10,095 nt of DNA from Gammaproteobacteria bacterium (GCA_002714015.1 PAWF01000040.1:28005-38099), one strand, 5' to 3'; counted from the first letter of the stretch, positions 1-6,403 are shown. The notes: generated from the letters alone by a model not told the origin. Numbers and translations: made by a program.

Positions 1-417
1 AAAAGAATTAATTTTGTATATAACTATGATTATAGATATGGGATGAGTACATCTATTAAAGCCGGAATAGAATCTCTACCTAGGGACATCGATGGTGCAC
101 TAATTATTTTAGGAGATATGCCATTAATAGATTCATCATTAGTTAATAAATTAATAGATAACTTTGACCCAGAATCTGGACGATCAATAGGAGTACCAAC
201 AACAAAAGGCAAAAGAGGAAATCCAGTTTTATGGTCTTCTCAATATTTTCCCGAAATTTTAAATATTTCTGGTGATGTTGGAGCTAGACATTTAATTGGA
301 GAGTTTATTGAATTTGTGTATGAGATTGAATGCGATTTATCAGTAGTTACTGATGTAGATACACCAGAAAGTTTAGAAAGTATGTCTCAAATAAAAAATG
401 GATCAATAAAAAATTAA
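1..417 (+). CDS. MobA/MocA-like molybdenum-cofactor nucleotidyltransferase, C-terminal part
   Basis: This is the 3' part of a gene that enters from the left edge; the frame is open back to base 1, so the ATG at 43 is internal. The visible 139 residues match the C-terminal half of NTP_transf_3 proteins (MobA/MocA/CoxD-like), which transfer CMP or GMP from the nucleotide to molybdopterin cofactor. Family motifs seen in order are GMSTSIKAGI, LGDMPLI (the acidic metal-binding strand), GKRGNPVLW, GDVGARHLI and a terminal DVDTPESL. The N-terminal nucleotide-binding loop (LAAGxSxRxG) would lie outside the window. The stop is 4 bases before the aminotransferase gene, implying co-transcription. MobA-like proteins commonly sit with molybdenum hydroxylases of the xanthine or CO dehydrogenase type, so such genes may lie upstream (inference). 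Whether CTP or GTP is used, and whether the gene is fused to another domain, cannot be judged. Confidence 0.85.
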   Translation, partial: KRINFVYNYDYRYGMSTSIKAGIESLPRDIDGALIILGDMPLIDSSLVNKLIDNFDPESGRSIGVPTTKGKRGNPVLWSSQYFPEILNISGDVGARHLIGEFIEFVYEIECDLSVVTDVDTPESLESMSQIKNGSIKN

Positions 418-421
418 GGCT

Positions 422-1507
422 ATGTCACAGAAATCACTTTTATTAACGCCAGGTCCTCTAAGTACATCAAAAAATGTTAAGCACTCGATGTTAAATGACT
501 GGGGTTCACGTGACCCAGCATTTACAGCTTTAACTAAAAATATAAGAAATAATTTATTGAAAATTTCTAAAGCACCGGAATCTTATTCTTGTGTCCCCTT
601 TCAAGGCAGCGGTACCTATGGGATAGAAGCAGCATTTAGTACATTTACATCTCCATCAAGTAAAGTTTTAGTTCTAACAAATGGAGCTTACGGTAAAAGA
701 GCATGCACTATTTTATCATTACTAAGACGTCCATATATAGAGCTTGAATTTAAAGAAAATGAACCTGTTGATCCAATTATTGTTGAAAATTTTATTTCTA
801 AAAACTCTGACTTATCCCATGTATTTATGGTCCATTGTGAAACAACTACAGGAGTCCTGAATCCCCTTACCTCAATTTCTAGTTTAGTTAAATCTGCTAA
901 TTTAATTTTTATAGTAGATGCTATGAGTTCATTTGGCGGTATCCCAATTGATTTTTCTTATACAAATATTGATGTTTTAATAAGTTCAAGTAACAAATGC
1001 CTAGAAGGAGTGCCTGGTATTTTTTTCGTCTTGGCACAAAAATCATTAATAAAAAACTCAATTGGTAATTCGCAAAGTTTAAGCTTGGATATAAGTTCAC
1101 AATGGTCAGAATTTGAAACCTCCGGGCAGTGGAGATTTACACCTCCAACTCATGTTGTTGCAGCATTAAATGAAGCACTTGATGAATTAGAAAAAGAGGG
1201 CGGTGTAGCGGGAAGATTTGCTCGGTATCAAGACAATTGTAATATACTTGTAAATGGTATGCGAAAGTTAGGATTTAGGACATTATTACATGACAATATA
1301 CAAGCCCCTATAATTGTAACATTTCATGATGATTTTAAGCCCGATTATAGTTTTAAAAACTTCTATTCTGACCTTCAAAAACATGGCTTTACTATCTACC
1401 CCGGAAAGTTAACCAACAATATGTCTTTTAGAGTGGGTTGTATTGGTAATGTACAAAGAAAAGATATGCATATGTTCATATCTACGGTACAAAAAATCAC
1501 TAAATAA
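422..1507 (+). CDS. phnW: 2-aminoethylphosphonate--pyruvate transaminase (PhnW family)
   Basis: This is a complete 361-residue class V, PLP-dependent aminotransferase, the usual PhnW length. PhnW moves the amino group of 2-aminoethylphosphonate to pyruvate, giving phosphonoacetaldehyde and alanine in the cytoplasm. PhnW-like motifs are LLLTPGPLSTS (residues 6-16), DWGSRD (26-31), QGSGTYGIEAA (61-71), TNGAYGKR (86-93), HCETTTGVLNPL (138-149), VDAMSSFGG (165-173, with Asp166 for the pyridine nitrogen) and SSSNKCLEGVPG (188-199), where Lys192 is the expected Schiff-base lysine. Arg337 in FRVGCIG fits the conserved carboxylate/phosphonate-binding arginine. The start is the only ATG ahead of the conserved TPGPL block, although the AAGG at 416-419 sits only 2 bases from it, so the ribosome site is poor. 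It lies 4 bases after the MobA-like gene and is probably co-transcribed with the dehydrogenase that follows. No phosphonoacetaldehyde hydrolase (PhnX) or dehydrogenase (PhnY) is in the window, so a relative acting on another small amine is possible. Confidence 0.88.
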   Translation: MSQKSLLLTPGPLSTSKNVKHSMLNDWGSRDPAFTALTKNIRNNLLKISKAPESYSCVPFQGSGTYGIEAAFSTFTSPSSKVLVLTNGAYGKRACTILSLLRRPYIELEFKENEPVDPIIVENFISKNSDLSHVFMVHCETTTGVLNPLTSISSLVKSANLIFIVDAMSSFGGIPIDFSYTNIDVLISSSNKCLEGVPGIFFVLAQKSLIKNSIGNSQSLSLDISSQWSEFETSGQWRFTPPTHVVAALNEALDELEKEGGVAGRFARYQDNCNILVNGMRKLGFRTLLHDNIQAPIIVTFHDDFKPDYSFKNFYSDLQKHGFTIYPGKLTNNMSFRVGCIGNVQRKDMHMFISTVQKITK

Positions 1508-1553
1508 CTGTTAAACTTTTAAGTAAGTTTGGAAAAATATTCTCAATTGTAGC

Positions 1554-1560
1554 AAGGTGA
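1554..1560 (+). promoter_or_regulatory. Ribosome binding site deciding the start at 1566
   Basis: AAGGTGA lies 5 bases before the ATG at 1566 and is the only good Shine-Dalgarno match here. The longest open frame would begin at a GTG (1557-1559) that sits inside this site, so that GTG is most likely not the start. The gene should be called from the ATG at 1566. Confidence 0.7.
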
Positions 1561-1565
1561 AAAAA

Positions 1566-2459
1566 ATGTCTATAACAAAGCATTCATACAAAGTATCTTT
1601 TATTGGACTAGGTGTTATGGGCTATCCAATGGCAGGACATCTATCAAAAGCTGGACATGATGTAGTTGTCTATAACCGAAACCCCGAACGTTCAAATCAA
1701 TGGAATAATGAATACAAGGGGAAAATAGCGGACTCTCCTGCAGAAGCTAGTAAAGACAGAGACTTTATTTTTTCTTGTGTAGGTGCTGATAATGATCTTA
1801 GAGATATTACCTATGGTAAAAGTGGAGTGATATCTGGAATTAGTCATAATTCAGTATTTGTGGACCACACAACTGCCTCGGCAGATGTAGCAAGAGAAAT
1901 AAATACAGCAATAATTGATGCTGGAGCAAATTTTCTAGATGCACCTGTATCTGGAGGTCAAGCTGGCGCAGAAAACGGTCAACTAACAATTATGATTGGT
2001 GGAGATAAAAATACTTTTGAGAATGCTAAGCCTGTTATGGAAGTTTATGCACGTAACCTCACTTATATGGGACCATCAGGAAACGGTCAACTAACCAAGA
2101 TGGTTAATCAAATCTGTATTGCAGGCGTATTACAAGGTCTATCAGAGGGTCTTGCGTTTTCACAAAACGCTGGTCTTGATGGCAACCTAGTCCTGGATGT
2201 AATATCAAAAGGAGCCGCACAATCATGGCAAATGGAAAACCGAGGCACTACAATGTTAGAAGGTAAGTTTGATTTTGGATTTGCAGTAGATTGGATGAGG
2301 AAAGATCTTAACTTATGTATGACAGAGGCACAAAATAACGGGTCACTATTACCTTGCAGTGCTCTAGTAGATCAATTTTATGCAAATGTTCAACAGCGAG
2401 GTGGTAGCCGTTGGGATACATCAAGTCTAATTGACTTATTACAAAATCTTAAGACATAA
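1566..2459 (+). CDS. NAD(P)-dependent beta-hydroxyacid dehydrogenase (3-hydroxyisobutyrate dehydrogenase-like)
   Basis: A member of the beta-HAD family (3-hydroxyisobutyrate, tartronate-semialdehyde and L-threonate dehydrogenases), 297 residues from the chosen ATG, the normal length. These cytoplasmic enzymes interconvert a beta-hydroxyacid and its semialdehyde with NAD(P). The N-terminal Rossmann fold shows GLGVMGYPMAGHL (residues 15-27). The substrate-binding segment DAPVSGGQAGAENG lies at 126-139, and the catalytic lysine is in GNGQLTKMVNQ (Lys178). A second conserved lysine is in DWMRKDLNL (Lys246). The QMENRG and FGFAVDWMRKDL blocks mark a distinct subgroup. Of the two beta-HADs here it is clearly the more divergent from the tartronate-semialdehyde reductase pattern. 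It starts 58 bases after phnW on the same strand, so a shared transcript is likely, and it converges on the aldolase-like gene with only 16 bases between stops. The substrate cannot be read from the sequence; an aldehyde or hydroxyacid linked to the adjacent transaminase is a guess. Confidence 0.88.
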   Translation: MSITKHSYKVSFIGLGVMGYPMAGHLSKAGHDVVVYNRNPERSNQWNNEYKGKIADSPAEASKDRDFIFSCVGADNDLRDITYGKSGVISGISHNSVFVDHTTASADVAREINTAIIDAGANFLDAPVSGGQAGAENGQLTIMIGGDKNTFENAKPVMEVYARNLTYMGPSGNGQLTKMVNQICIAGVLQGLSEGLAFSQNAGLDGNLVLDVISKGAAQSWQMENRGTTMLEGKFDFGFAVDWMRKDLNLCMTEAQNNGSLLPCSALVDQFYANVQQRGGSRWDTSSLIDLLQNLKT

Positions 2460-2475
2460 AAAATATTATAATTAT

Positions 2476-3621
2476 TTAGTACATTCCTCTAGCAGCGACA
2501 CTCCAAATATCAACTAAGGTATTATTTCGAATACAATGATAATAATTATGAAGATTAATAGTAGGGTCACAATGTGGCACAATTAACCTGACTATATCTC
2601 CAGGATGAAGTTGAGTGTTAGTATCACCAAGTAAAATTTTGCCATGTTCATCACCAAAAAATTCATACTTAGCTTCATCTGGGGCACCCTCGATTATTAT
2701 TGGGACAGGACCATCAGTAGCTAGGGATTTAAGTCCAGCATCTATAGTTGCTATTCCAGTGTGATTAGAGCTTACTACAGTAGATTGTAGTGTTAAGGCT
2801 GGGCTATAAGACCAAAAATCTTTGCCAGACTCTACATTTAAGTATTCAACATCCATGATTGCATAAGAACCTACCTGAAGTTCTGTAAAAAGATTTATTG
2901 TAACGTCAAATAAGTGAGTGCCGGTCCCCCCTCCTGTAATTATTTTTGGTTTTAGCCCAACAGATATAAGACGATCTCGGGTGTCTGAAAGTTTTTTCAA
3001 ATCTCGCTTAACAGACTCATTACGCTCATGATGTGATACTATATGCTGTAAATGACCAGCATAGCCCTGAATTCCAGCAAATATTAAGTGGTGACATTTA
3101 TCTATAAACTTAGCTAGCTCTAATGCCGCTTCTACTCCATCAACTCCAGTACGCTTCAATCCAACATCAACATCAATAATAACATCTAATTCTTGATCAG
3201 CTTCTCCCATTACTTTATTTAAATTTTTTAAATTATTTAAGTTATCTACAGCAACGATCACCTTGCCTCCAATCGATTGTAAACGTACTAATTCACTTAT
3301 TTTTTGATCGGAAATAACAGGAGAAGTTATTAGAACACCAGCTATACCGTTATCAACCATGACAACAGCTTCACCAATAGTAGCGCAGCAAACCCCTATA
3401 GCCCCAGCTGATATTTGCTGTTGTGCTATTTCAACACATTTATGTGTTTTAGCATGAGGTCTAAGTTTAACACCTGATTTTTTTGCAAAATCTGACATTA
3501 CAGAAATATTTTTTTCAAGAATATCAAGGTCTAAAACTAATGCAGGTGTTAGTAGACTATTAATCTTATTTTGTTGCCCAATAAGATTTTTATTAGAACG
3601 ATAGGAAAAAGACTCATACAT
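2476..3621 (-). CDS. D-threonine aldolase / D-serine dehydratase-like PLP enzyme (fold type III)
   Basis: A complete 381-residue protein with an alanine-racemase-type N-terminal barrel and a D-serine dehydratase-like C-terminal domain. The family cleaves D-threonine-type beta-hydroxy amino acids to glycine plus an aldehyde, or dehydrates D-serine or hydroxyaspartate, using PLP and a divalent metal. LTPALVLDLDILEKNI (24-39) opens the domain. LRPHAKTHK (53-61) carries the PLP lysine, most likely Lys58. VDVGLKRTGV and ITGGGTGTH are the later barrel motifs, the glycine run probably holding the PLP phosphate. Near the C-terminus VPHCDPTINLH (348-358) offers His350 and Asp352 as metal ligands. As I recall, His-x-Asp is the D-threonine aldolase arrangement, while D-serine dehydratase has His-x-Cys, so I lean towards an aldolase. 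GAGG lies 6 bases before the ATG and supports the start. It is divergent from the denD-like gene across a palindrome. The exact substrate, including beta-hydroxyaspartate, is undetermined. Confidence 0.85.
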   Translation of the reverse strand: MYESFSYRSNKNLIGQQNKINSLLTPALVLDLDILEKNISVMSDFAKKSGVKLRPHAKTHKCVEIAQQQISAGAIGVCCATIGEAVVMVDNGIAGVLITSPVISDQKISELVRLQSIGGKVIVAVDNLNNLKNLNKVMGEADQELDVIIDVDVGLKRTGVDGVEAALELAKFIDKCHHLIFAGIQGYAGHLQHIVSHHERNESVKRDLKKLSDTRDRLISVGLKPKIITGGGTGTHLFDVTINLFTELQVGSYAIMDVEYLNVESGKDFWSYSPALTLQSTVVSSNHTGIATIDAGLKSLATDGPVPIIIEGAPDEAKYEFFGDEHGKILLGDTNTQLHPGDIVRLIVPHCDPTINLHNYYHCIRNNTLVDIWSVAARGMY

Positions 3622-3666
3622 TTAGAACCTCTAACTATAAATTATTAAAGCAGTATTATTTGTTAT

Positions 3667-3685
3667 TTTATCAAAATTTGATAAA
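3667..3685. promoter_or_regulatory. 19-base palindrome, candidate operator between divergent genes
   Basis: TTTATCAAAATTTGATAAA is a perfect inverted repeat with 9-base arms around one central A. It sits in the 108-base gap between the aldolase-like gene (-) and the denD-like gene (+), 45 bases from one start codon and 44 from the other. That near-central position suits a dimeric repressor or activator controlling both genes. It lacks a U-tract and GC stem, so it is not a terminator. AT-rich DNA makes short palindromes common, but 9 perfect base pairs at this spot is notable. No regulator gene is in the window, so the binding protein is unknown. Confidence 0.5.
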
Positions 3686-3691
3686 TATAAT
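3686..3691 (+). promoter_or_regulatory. Possible -10 box for the denD-like gene
   Basis: A perfect TATAAT directly follows the palindrome and would place transcription start near 3698, about 30 bases before the ATG at 3730. The -35 region (TTATTT at 3663-3668) is poor, which would fit an activated promoter. If real, the palindrome occupies the spacer between the two boxes. In such AT-rich sequence the match could be chance. Confidence 0.35.
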
Positions 3692-3729
3692 TATACCTAA
3701 AAATTGAATAAACCTTAGAGAAATATAGA

Positions 3730-4692
3730 ATGAAAATCATAATTACTGGTGGGTCTGGTTTTCTTGGATCAAAGCTAACCCAAAAACTTTTAAATAGTGA
3801 TACTAAAAATGTTATTGATAAAATAATAATTATGGATGTAATAGAACCCTTTTATTTTTCCGAAAAAATAGACTCCAGAATTTCCTTTGTAAAATCTGAC
3901 TTAACTGAGTTAAAACAAATAAAGGATATTCTAAAAAATAATATTGATACAATATTCCATTTAGCCTCTGTAGTTAGCGCCGACGCAGAAGAAAATCTTG
4001 ACAAGGCTATGAAAGTAAATGTGGTTGGAATATTGAACCTACTTAATGCATGTCGAGACATAACCACTAGTCCAAAATTTATATTTACTAGTAGCTTTGC
4101 AGCGTTTGGTGGTAGTTCTATGCCCGACAATGTCAATGATAATACTAAAATTGTCCCACAGAACACATACGGAATGACAAAAGTTATTAATGAGCTAATT
4201 GTTAATGACTACACTCGCAAAGGTTACATAGATGGCAGAGGAGCTAGGTTACCAACAATTATTATTCGTCCCGGGAGAGCAAATAAGGCAGCATCTAGTT
4301 TTGCAAGTGGACTTTTTCGAGAACCCCTATCAGGAAAAAAACATTTTCTTCCTGTTAATAGAAATACAAAAATTGCAGTAGGTGGTTATAATGACGCTAT
4401 TCAAGGACTTATACAACTAAGCGAAATTGATAGATCTTTGATGGGAGATGACTGTACTATTAATTTTCCAAATTTTGGTATTACAGTTTCTGAAATGATT
4501 AACTCATTATATCAAGTGACAAGTGGAATGACACTAGGAGAAATTATAGATAGACCAGATGAGTCAATTCAAAGTATATGCGAAAGATGGCCATCAAACG
4601 TTTCATATGAACGTGCTGCTAAGCTTGGGATCAACAAGTGTTCTAATATTAAAAATATTATAACAGATTATATCGGTGATTATTTAGAGTGA
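3730..4692 (+). CDS. denD: D-erythronate 2-dehydrogenase-like SDR (DenD family)
   Basis: A complete 320-residue extended short-chain dehydrogenase (NAD-dependent epimerase/dehydratase fold). DenD oxidises D-erythronate at C2 to 2-oxo-D-erythronate, the first step in breakdown of this four-carbon sugar acid; a kinase (OtnK, DUF1537) and an aldolase (OtnC) normally follow. The Rossmann motif TGGSGFLG is at residues 6-13. SDL (56-58) and HLASVVS (77-83) are the usual cofactor-contact strands. TSS (120-122) plus YGMTK (Tyr147, Lys151) form the Ser-Tyr-Lys catalytic set. The DenD-like blocks are VNDYTRKGYIDGRGARLPT and IRPGRANKAASSFASG followed by REPL. Weak purine-rich sequence precedes the ATG, which begins right at the Rossmann strand, so the start is secure. 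It diverges from the aldolase-like gene and may be co-regulated through the palindrome. Kinase and aldolase partners are absent here, so activity on a related hydroxyacid is possible. Confidence 0.78.
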   Translation: MKIIITGGSGFLGSKLTQKLLNSDTKNVIDKIIIMDVIEPFYFSEKIDSRISFVKSDLTELKQIKDILKNNIDTIFHLASVVSADAEENLDKAMKVNVVGILNLLNACRDITTSPKFIFTSSFAAFGGSSMPDNVNDNTKIVPQNTYGMTKVINELIVNDYTRKGYIDGRGARLPTIIIRPGRANKAASSFASGLFREPLSGKKHFLPVNRNTKIAVGGYNDAIQGLIQLSEIDRSLMGDDCTINFPNFGITVSEMINSLYQVTSGMTLGEIIDRPDESIQSICERWPSNVSYERAAKLGINKCSNIKNIITDYIGDYLE

Positions 4693-4701
4693 AAATGTTT
4701 T

Positions 4702-4721
4702 TTATAATTAGTAAATTATAA
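4702..4721. repeat. AT-only stem-loop between convergent genes
   Basis: TTATAATT and AATTATAA form a perfect 8-base-pair stem with an AGTA loop in the 51-base gap between the convergent denD-like and second beta-HAD genes. The position suits a transcription end for both genes, but the stem has no G-C pair and no U-tract follows on either strand, so it would be weak. Chance in AT-rich DNA is a fair alternative. Confidence 0.35.
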
Positions 4722-4743
4722 GCACAAAATAAAAGTAATTCCA

Positions 4744-5637
4744 TTAATCATCCTTATGGGAATTTCTAGTATTTAAAGATTCTATCGCAAGAATTGAAGC
4801 TGCTTGATCAAGCTCTCCTAAACCCAACTTATTTACTACATTGTTATATATATTTGTTACAGTTTTAGCTGTTGGAAGATCTAAATTCATATTTTCAGCT
4901 GTTAATAATACTGTTCTCAAGTCTTTTAAAAAAATATGGCATTTTCCACCTGGCTCAAACGTTCGGTCAACCATACGTTTCCCATGTATTTGTAGTACCT
5001 TACTTTCTGCAAAGCCTCCCATGAGTGCTTCTCTAACCTTTGATAAATCAGCGCCTCCGGAAGCTGCCAGGGTTAAACCTTCTGCAACTGCTGTAAGATA
5101 ACCTCCACAAATAATTTGATTTGCAAGCTTCGTTAATTGACCAGAACCTGATGGTCCTACTAATGTTGCTTTACCGAGTGGATTAAAAAAATCATATATT
5201 TTATCAAAAACTTCTGCCTCACCACCAGCCATTATTGCTAGAGTTCCATCCTGAGCACCTGTTGTTCCTCCTGAAACGGGAGCATCTATATGACCTATGC
5301 CTAATTTTTTTAGCCTAGAATTATGACTCTGTGCAGATTCAGGAGGAATAGAACTCATATCAACTACAGTCTTATTAACTTTAATATTGTTTAGAACTTT
5401 TTCATTAAAAAGAACCTCTTCTACTGCGTTAACATTTTCAAGCATCGTACATATTATATCAGTGTCTTTGACAGCAAGGGCTGGTGATTTTAATATTTGC
5501 CCTCCCATATTTTTTAATGGAAGTAATTTTTTATATGTACGATTCCATGCACTAACTTGATAGCCAGCATTAATCAAGTTAACAGCCATGGGATACCCCA
5601 TCAAACCTACACCTAGAAAAGCTATTTTGGGTTTCAT
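4744..5637 (-). CDS. Beta-HAD oxidoreductase, tartronate-semialdehyde reductase-like
   Basis: A complete 297-residue beta-HAD family enzyme, closest in pattern to 2-hydroxy-3-oxopropionate (tartronate semialdehyde) reductase (GarR/GlxR), which makes glycerate using NAD(P)H. FLGVGLMGYPMAVNL (residues 7-21) is the Rossmann loop. Substrate-binding DAPVSGGTTGAQDG is at 118-131, and catalytic Lys170 lies in GSGQLTKLANQ. Further blocks are ALMGGFAESKVLQIHGKRM (204-222), FEPGG (227-231) and Lys238 in LKDL. Compared with the first beta-HAD of this window it keeps the classic GarR-like C-terminal half. The ATG at 5637 starts directly before the Rossmann strand; the ribosome site is weak. It lies 39 bases downstream of the pentapeptide-repeat gene on the same strand, and the two may share a transcript. 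Related family members oxidise L-threonate or 3-hydroxyisobutyrate, so the substrate is not fixed; the denD-like neighbour makes a C3-C4 sugar-acid role attractive. Confidence 0.88.
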   Translation of the reverse strand: MKPKIAFLGVGLMGYPMAVNLINAGYQVSAWNRTYKKLLPLKNMGGQILKSPALAVKDTDIICTMLENVNAVEEVLFNEKVLNNIKVNKTVVDMSSIPPESAQSHNSRLKKLGIGHIDAPVSGGTTGAQDGTLAIMAGGEAEVFDKIYDFFNPLGKATLVGPSGSGQLTKLANQIICGGYLTAVAEGLTLAASGGADLSKVREALMGGFAESKVLQIHGKRMVDRTFEPGGKCHIFLKDLRTVLLTAENMNLDLPTAKTVTNIYNNVVNKLGLGELDQAASILAIESLNTRNSHKDD

Positions 5638-5676
5638 TATTTATGCCTATATCTTACATGAAATGTATTGAAAATC

Positions 5677-6390
5677 TTAATGAGTCAGCCATTCCTTCAA
5701 TGGTTCATTAATTATAGTTCCATCTGGCATAATTGTATTGTTGATAATTGCTTCACGTAAAGAAACATCCTTTAAGTTTGCAGAGGTAAAATCAGCACCT
5801 GTCAAATTTGCTTTTAATAAATTAGAATCCTCAAAATTTGCTCTTTGCAAATCAGTATTTGAGAAATTTGTATCACGGGCACTAGCATTTAAAACTTCAG
5901 CATCTCTCAAATTTGCTTTAGAAAAATTTGCACTATCTAACCTGCTTCCAGACAGATCTGTTTTTCCAAAGTTGACCTCTTTTAATGAAGATAAACGCAA
6001 GTCTATCCCAAACATGTTAGAGCCACTAAAGTTTCCTTTATTACATTTCACTCCAGGCATATCAGCCTGGGCTAAAATTGAATCATGAAGCACTATTCTT
6101 TCTAAAATTGCTACCTTAAAGTTTACTCCCCAGAAATTTACATCAGACCCCCTAGCGTCAGAGAGGTTTGCTCCTTGCATTGAAGCTAACCTTGCATTTG
6201 CACCATCTAATATAGTTTTCTGAAGATTAGCACCCCAAAAATCGACCTCTGCAATATTTGAATTAGAAAGGTTTGCACCACGAAGATTTGCCCCTCTGAA
6301 AGAATAGCCGCGCAAATCCATTCCTGAGAGATTTGCTCCTGATAGTTCACCACTTTTAATTTTGATAATATCTGGCTGAACGTTACTCAA
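5677..6390 (-). CDS. Pentapeptide-repeat protein
   Basis: A 237-residue protein made almost wholly of pentapeptide repeats of the A(N/D)(L/F)xx type, for example GANLSGMDLRGYSFRGANL near the N-terminus and LLKANLTGADFTSANL near residues 190-210. Such repeats fold into a right-handed, four-sided beta helix. The start is a TTG (6390-6388): GGAG lies 7 bases upstream, the frame fits the repeats, and no better ATG lies nearby. There is no signal peptide or membrane segment, so it should be cytoplasmic. The middle (residues about 85-125) has imperfect repeats with WGVNFK and a cysteine-containing CNKGNFSG, and a short non-repeat tail ends in KEWLTH. It is upstream of, and probably co-transcribed with, the beta-HAD dehydrogenase. 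Some family members mimic DNA and protect gyrase (Qnr, MfpA), but nothing here supports that; the role is unknown. Base composition matches the AT-rich genes to its left. Confidence 0.88.
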   Translation of the reverse strand: MSNVQPDIIKIKSGELSGANLSGMDLRGYSFRGANLRGANLSNSNIAEVDFWGANLQKTILDGANARLASMQGANLSDARGSDVNFWGVNFKVAILERIVLHDSILAQADMPGVKCNKGNFSGSNMFGIDLRLSSLKEVNFGKTDLSGSRLDSANFSKANLRDAEVLNASARDTNFSNTDLQRANFEDSNLLKANLTGADFTSANLKDVSLREAIINNTIMPDGTIINEPLKEWLTH

Positions 6391-6397
6391 AATTATT

Positions 6398-6401
6398 CTC
6401 C
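6398..6401 (-). promoter_or_regulatory. Ribosome binding site supporting a TTG start
   Basis: GGAG on the - strand lies 7 bases before the TTG at 6390-6388. Its good match and spacing are the main reason to accept the rare TTG start for the pentapeptide-repeat protein. Confidence 0.6.
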
Positions 6402-6403
6402 AG

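Noticed and set aside
43..45. ATG at 43 as the start of the MobA-like gene
   Set aside because: The frame is open to the left edge and the ATG falls inside the conserved GMSTSIKAG block, so the gene is simply cut by the window.
1..1507. Phosphonate-tailoring pair: PntC-type cytidylyltransferase next to an AEP transaminase, as in phosphonolipid or phosphonoglycan biosynthesis
   Set aside because: The nucleotidyltransferase carries MobA/MocA motifs (GMSTSIKAGI, GKRGNP, GDVGARHLI, DVDTPESL) rather than the LicC-like pattern of PntC, and no PEP mutase or phosphonopyruvate decarboxylase is present.
1513..1530. AAACTT/AAGTTT hairpin between phnW and the first beta-HAD as a terminator
   Set aside because: It has only six mostly A-T pairs and no U-tract; the two genes are more likely co-transcribed.
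1557..1565. GTG at 1557 as start of the first beta-HAD gene
   Set aside because: It lies inside the AAGGTGA ribosome site, which is well placed for the ATG at 1566.
422..3621. Beta-hydroxyaspartate cycle (BhcA aminotransferase plus BhcC aldolase)
   Set aside because: The aminotransferase has PhnW-specific blocks (DWGSRD, SSNKCLEGVPG) rather than the serine/aspartate-glyoxylate type, and BhcB and BhcD homologues are absent. The aldolase alone could still act on hydroxyaspartate.
5738..6088. Open frame on the + strand opposite the pentapeptide-repeat gene
   Set aside because: It is a shadow of the repeat codons (KFA-type repeats from reverse-complemented Ala-Asn-Phe/Leu codons), with no ribosome site or recognisable domain.
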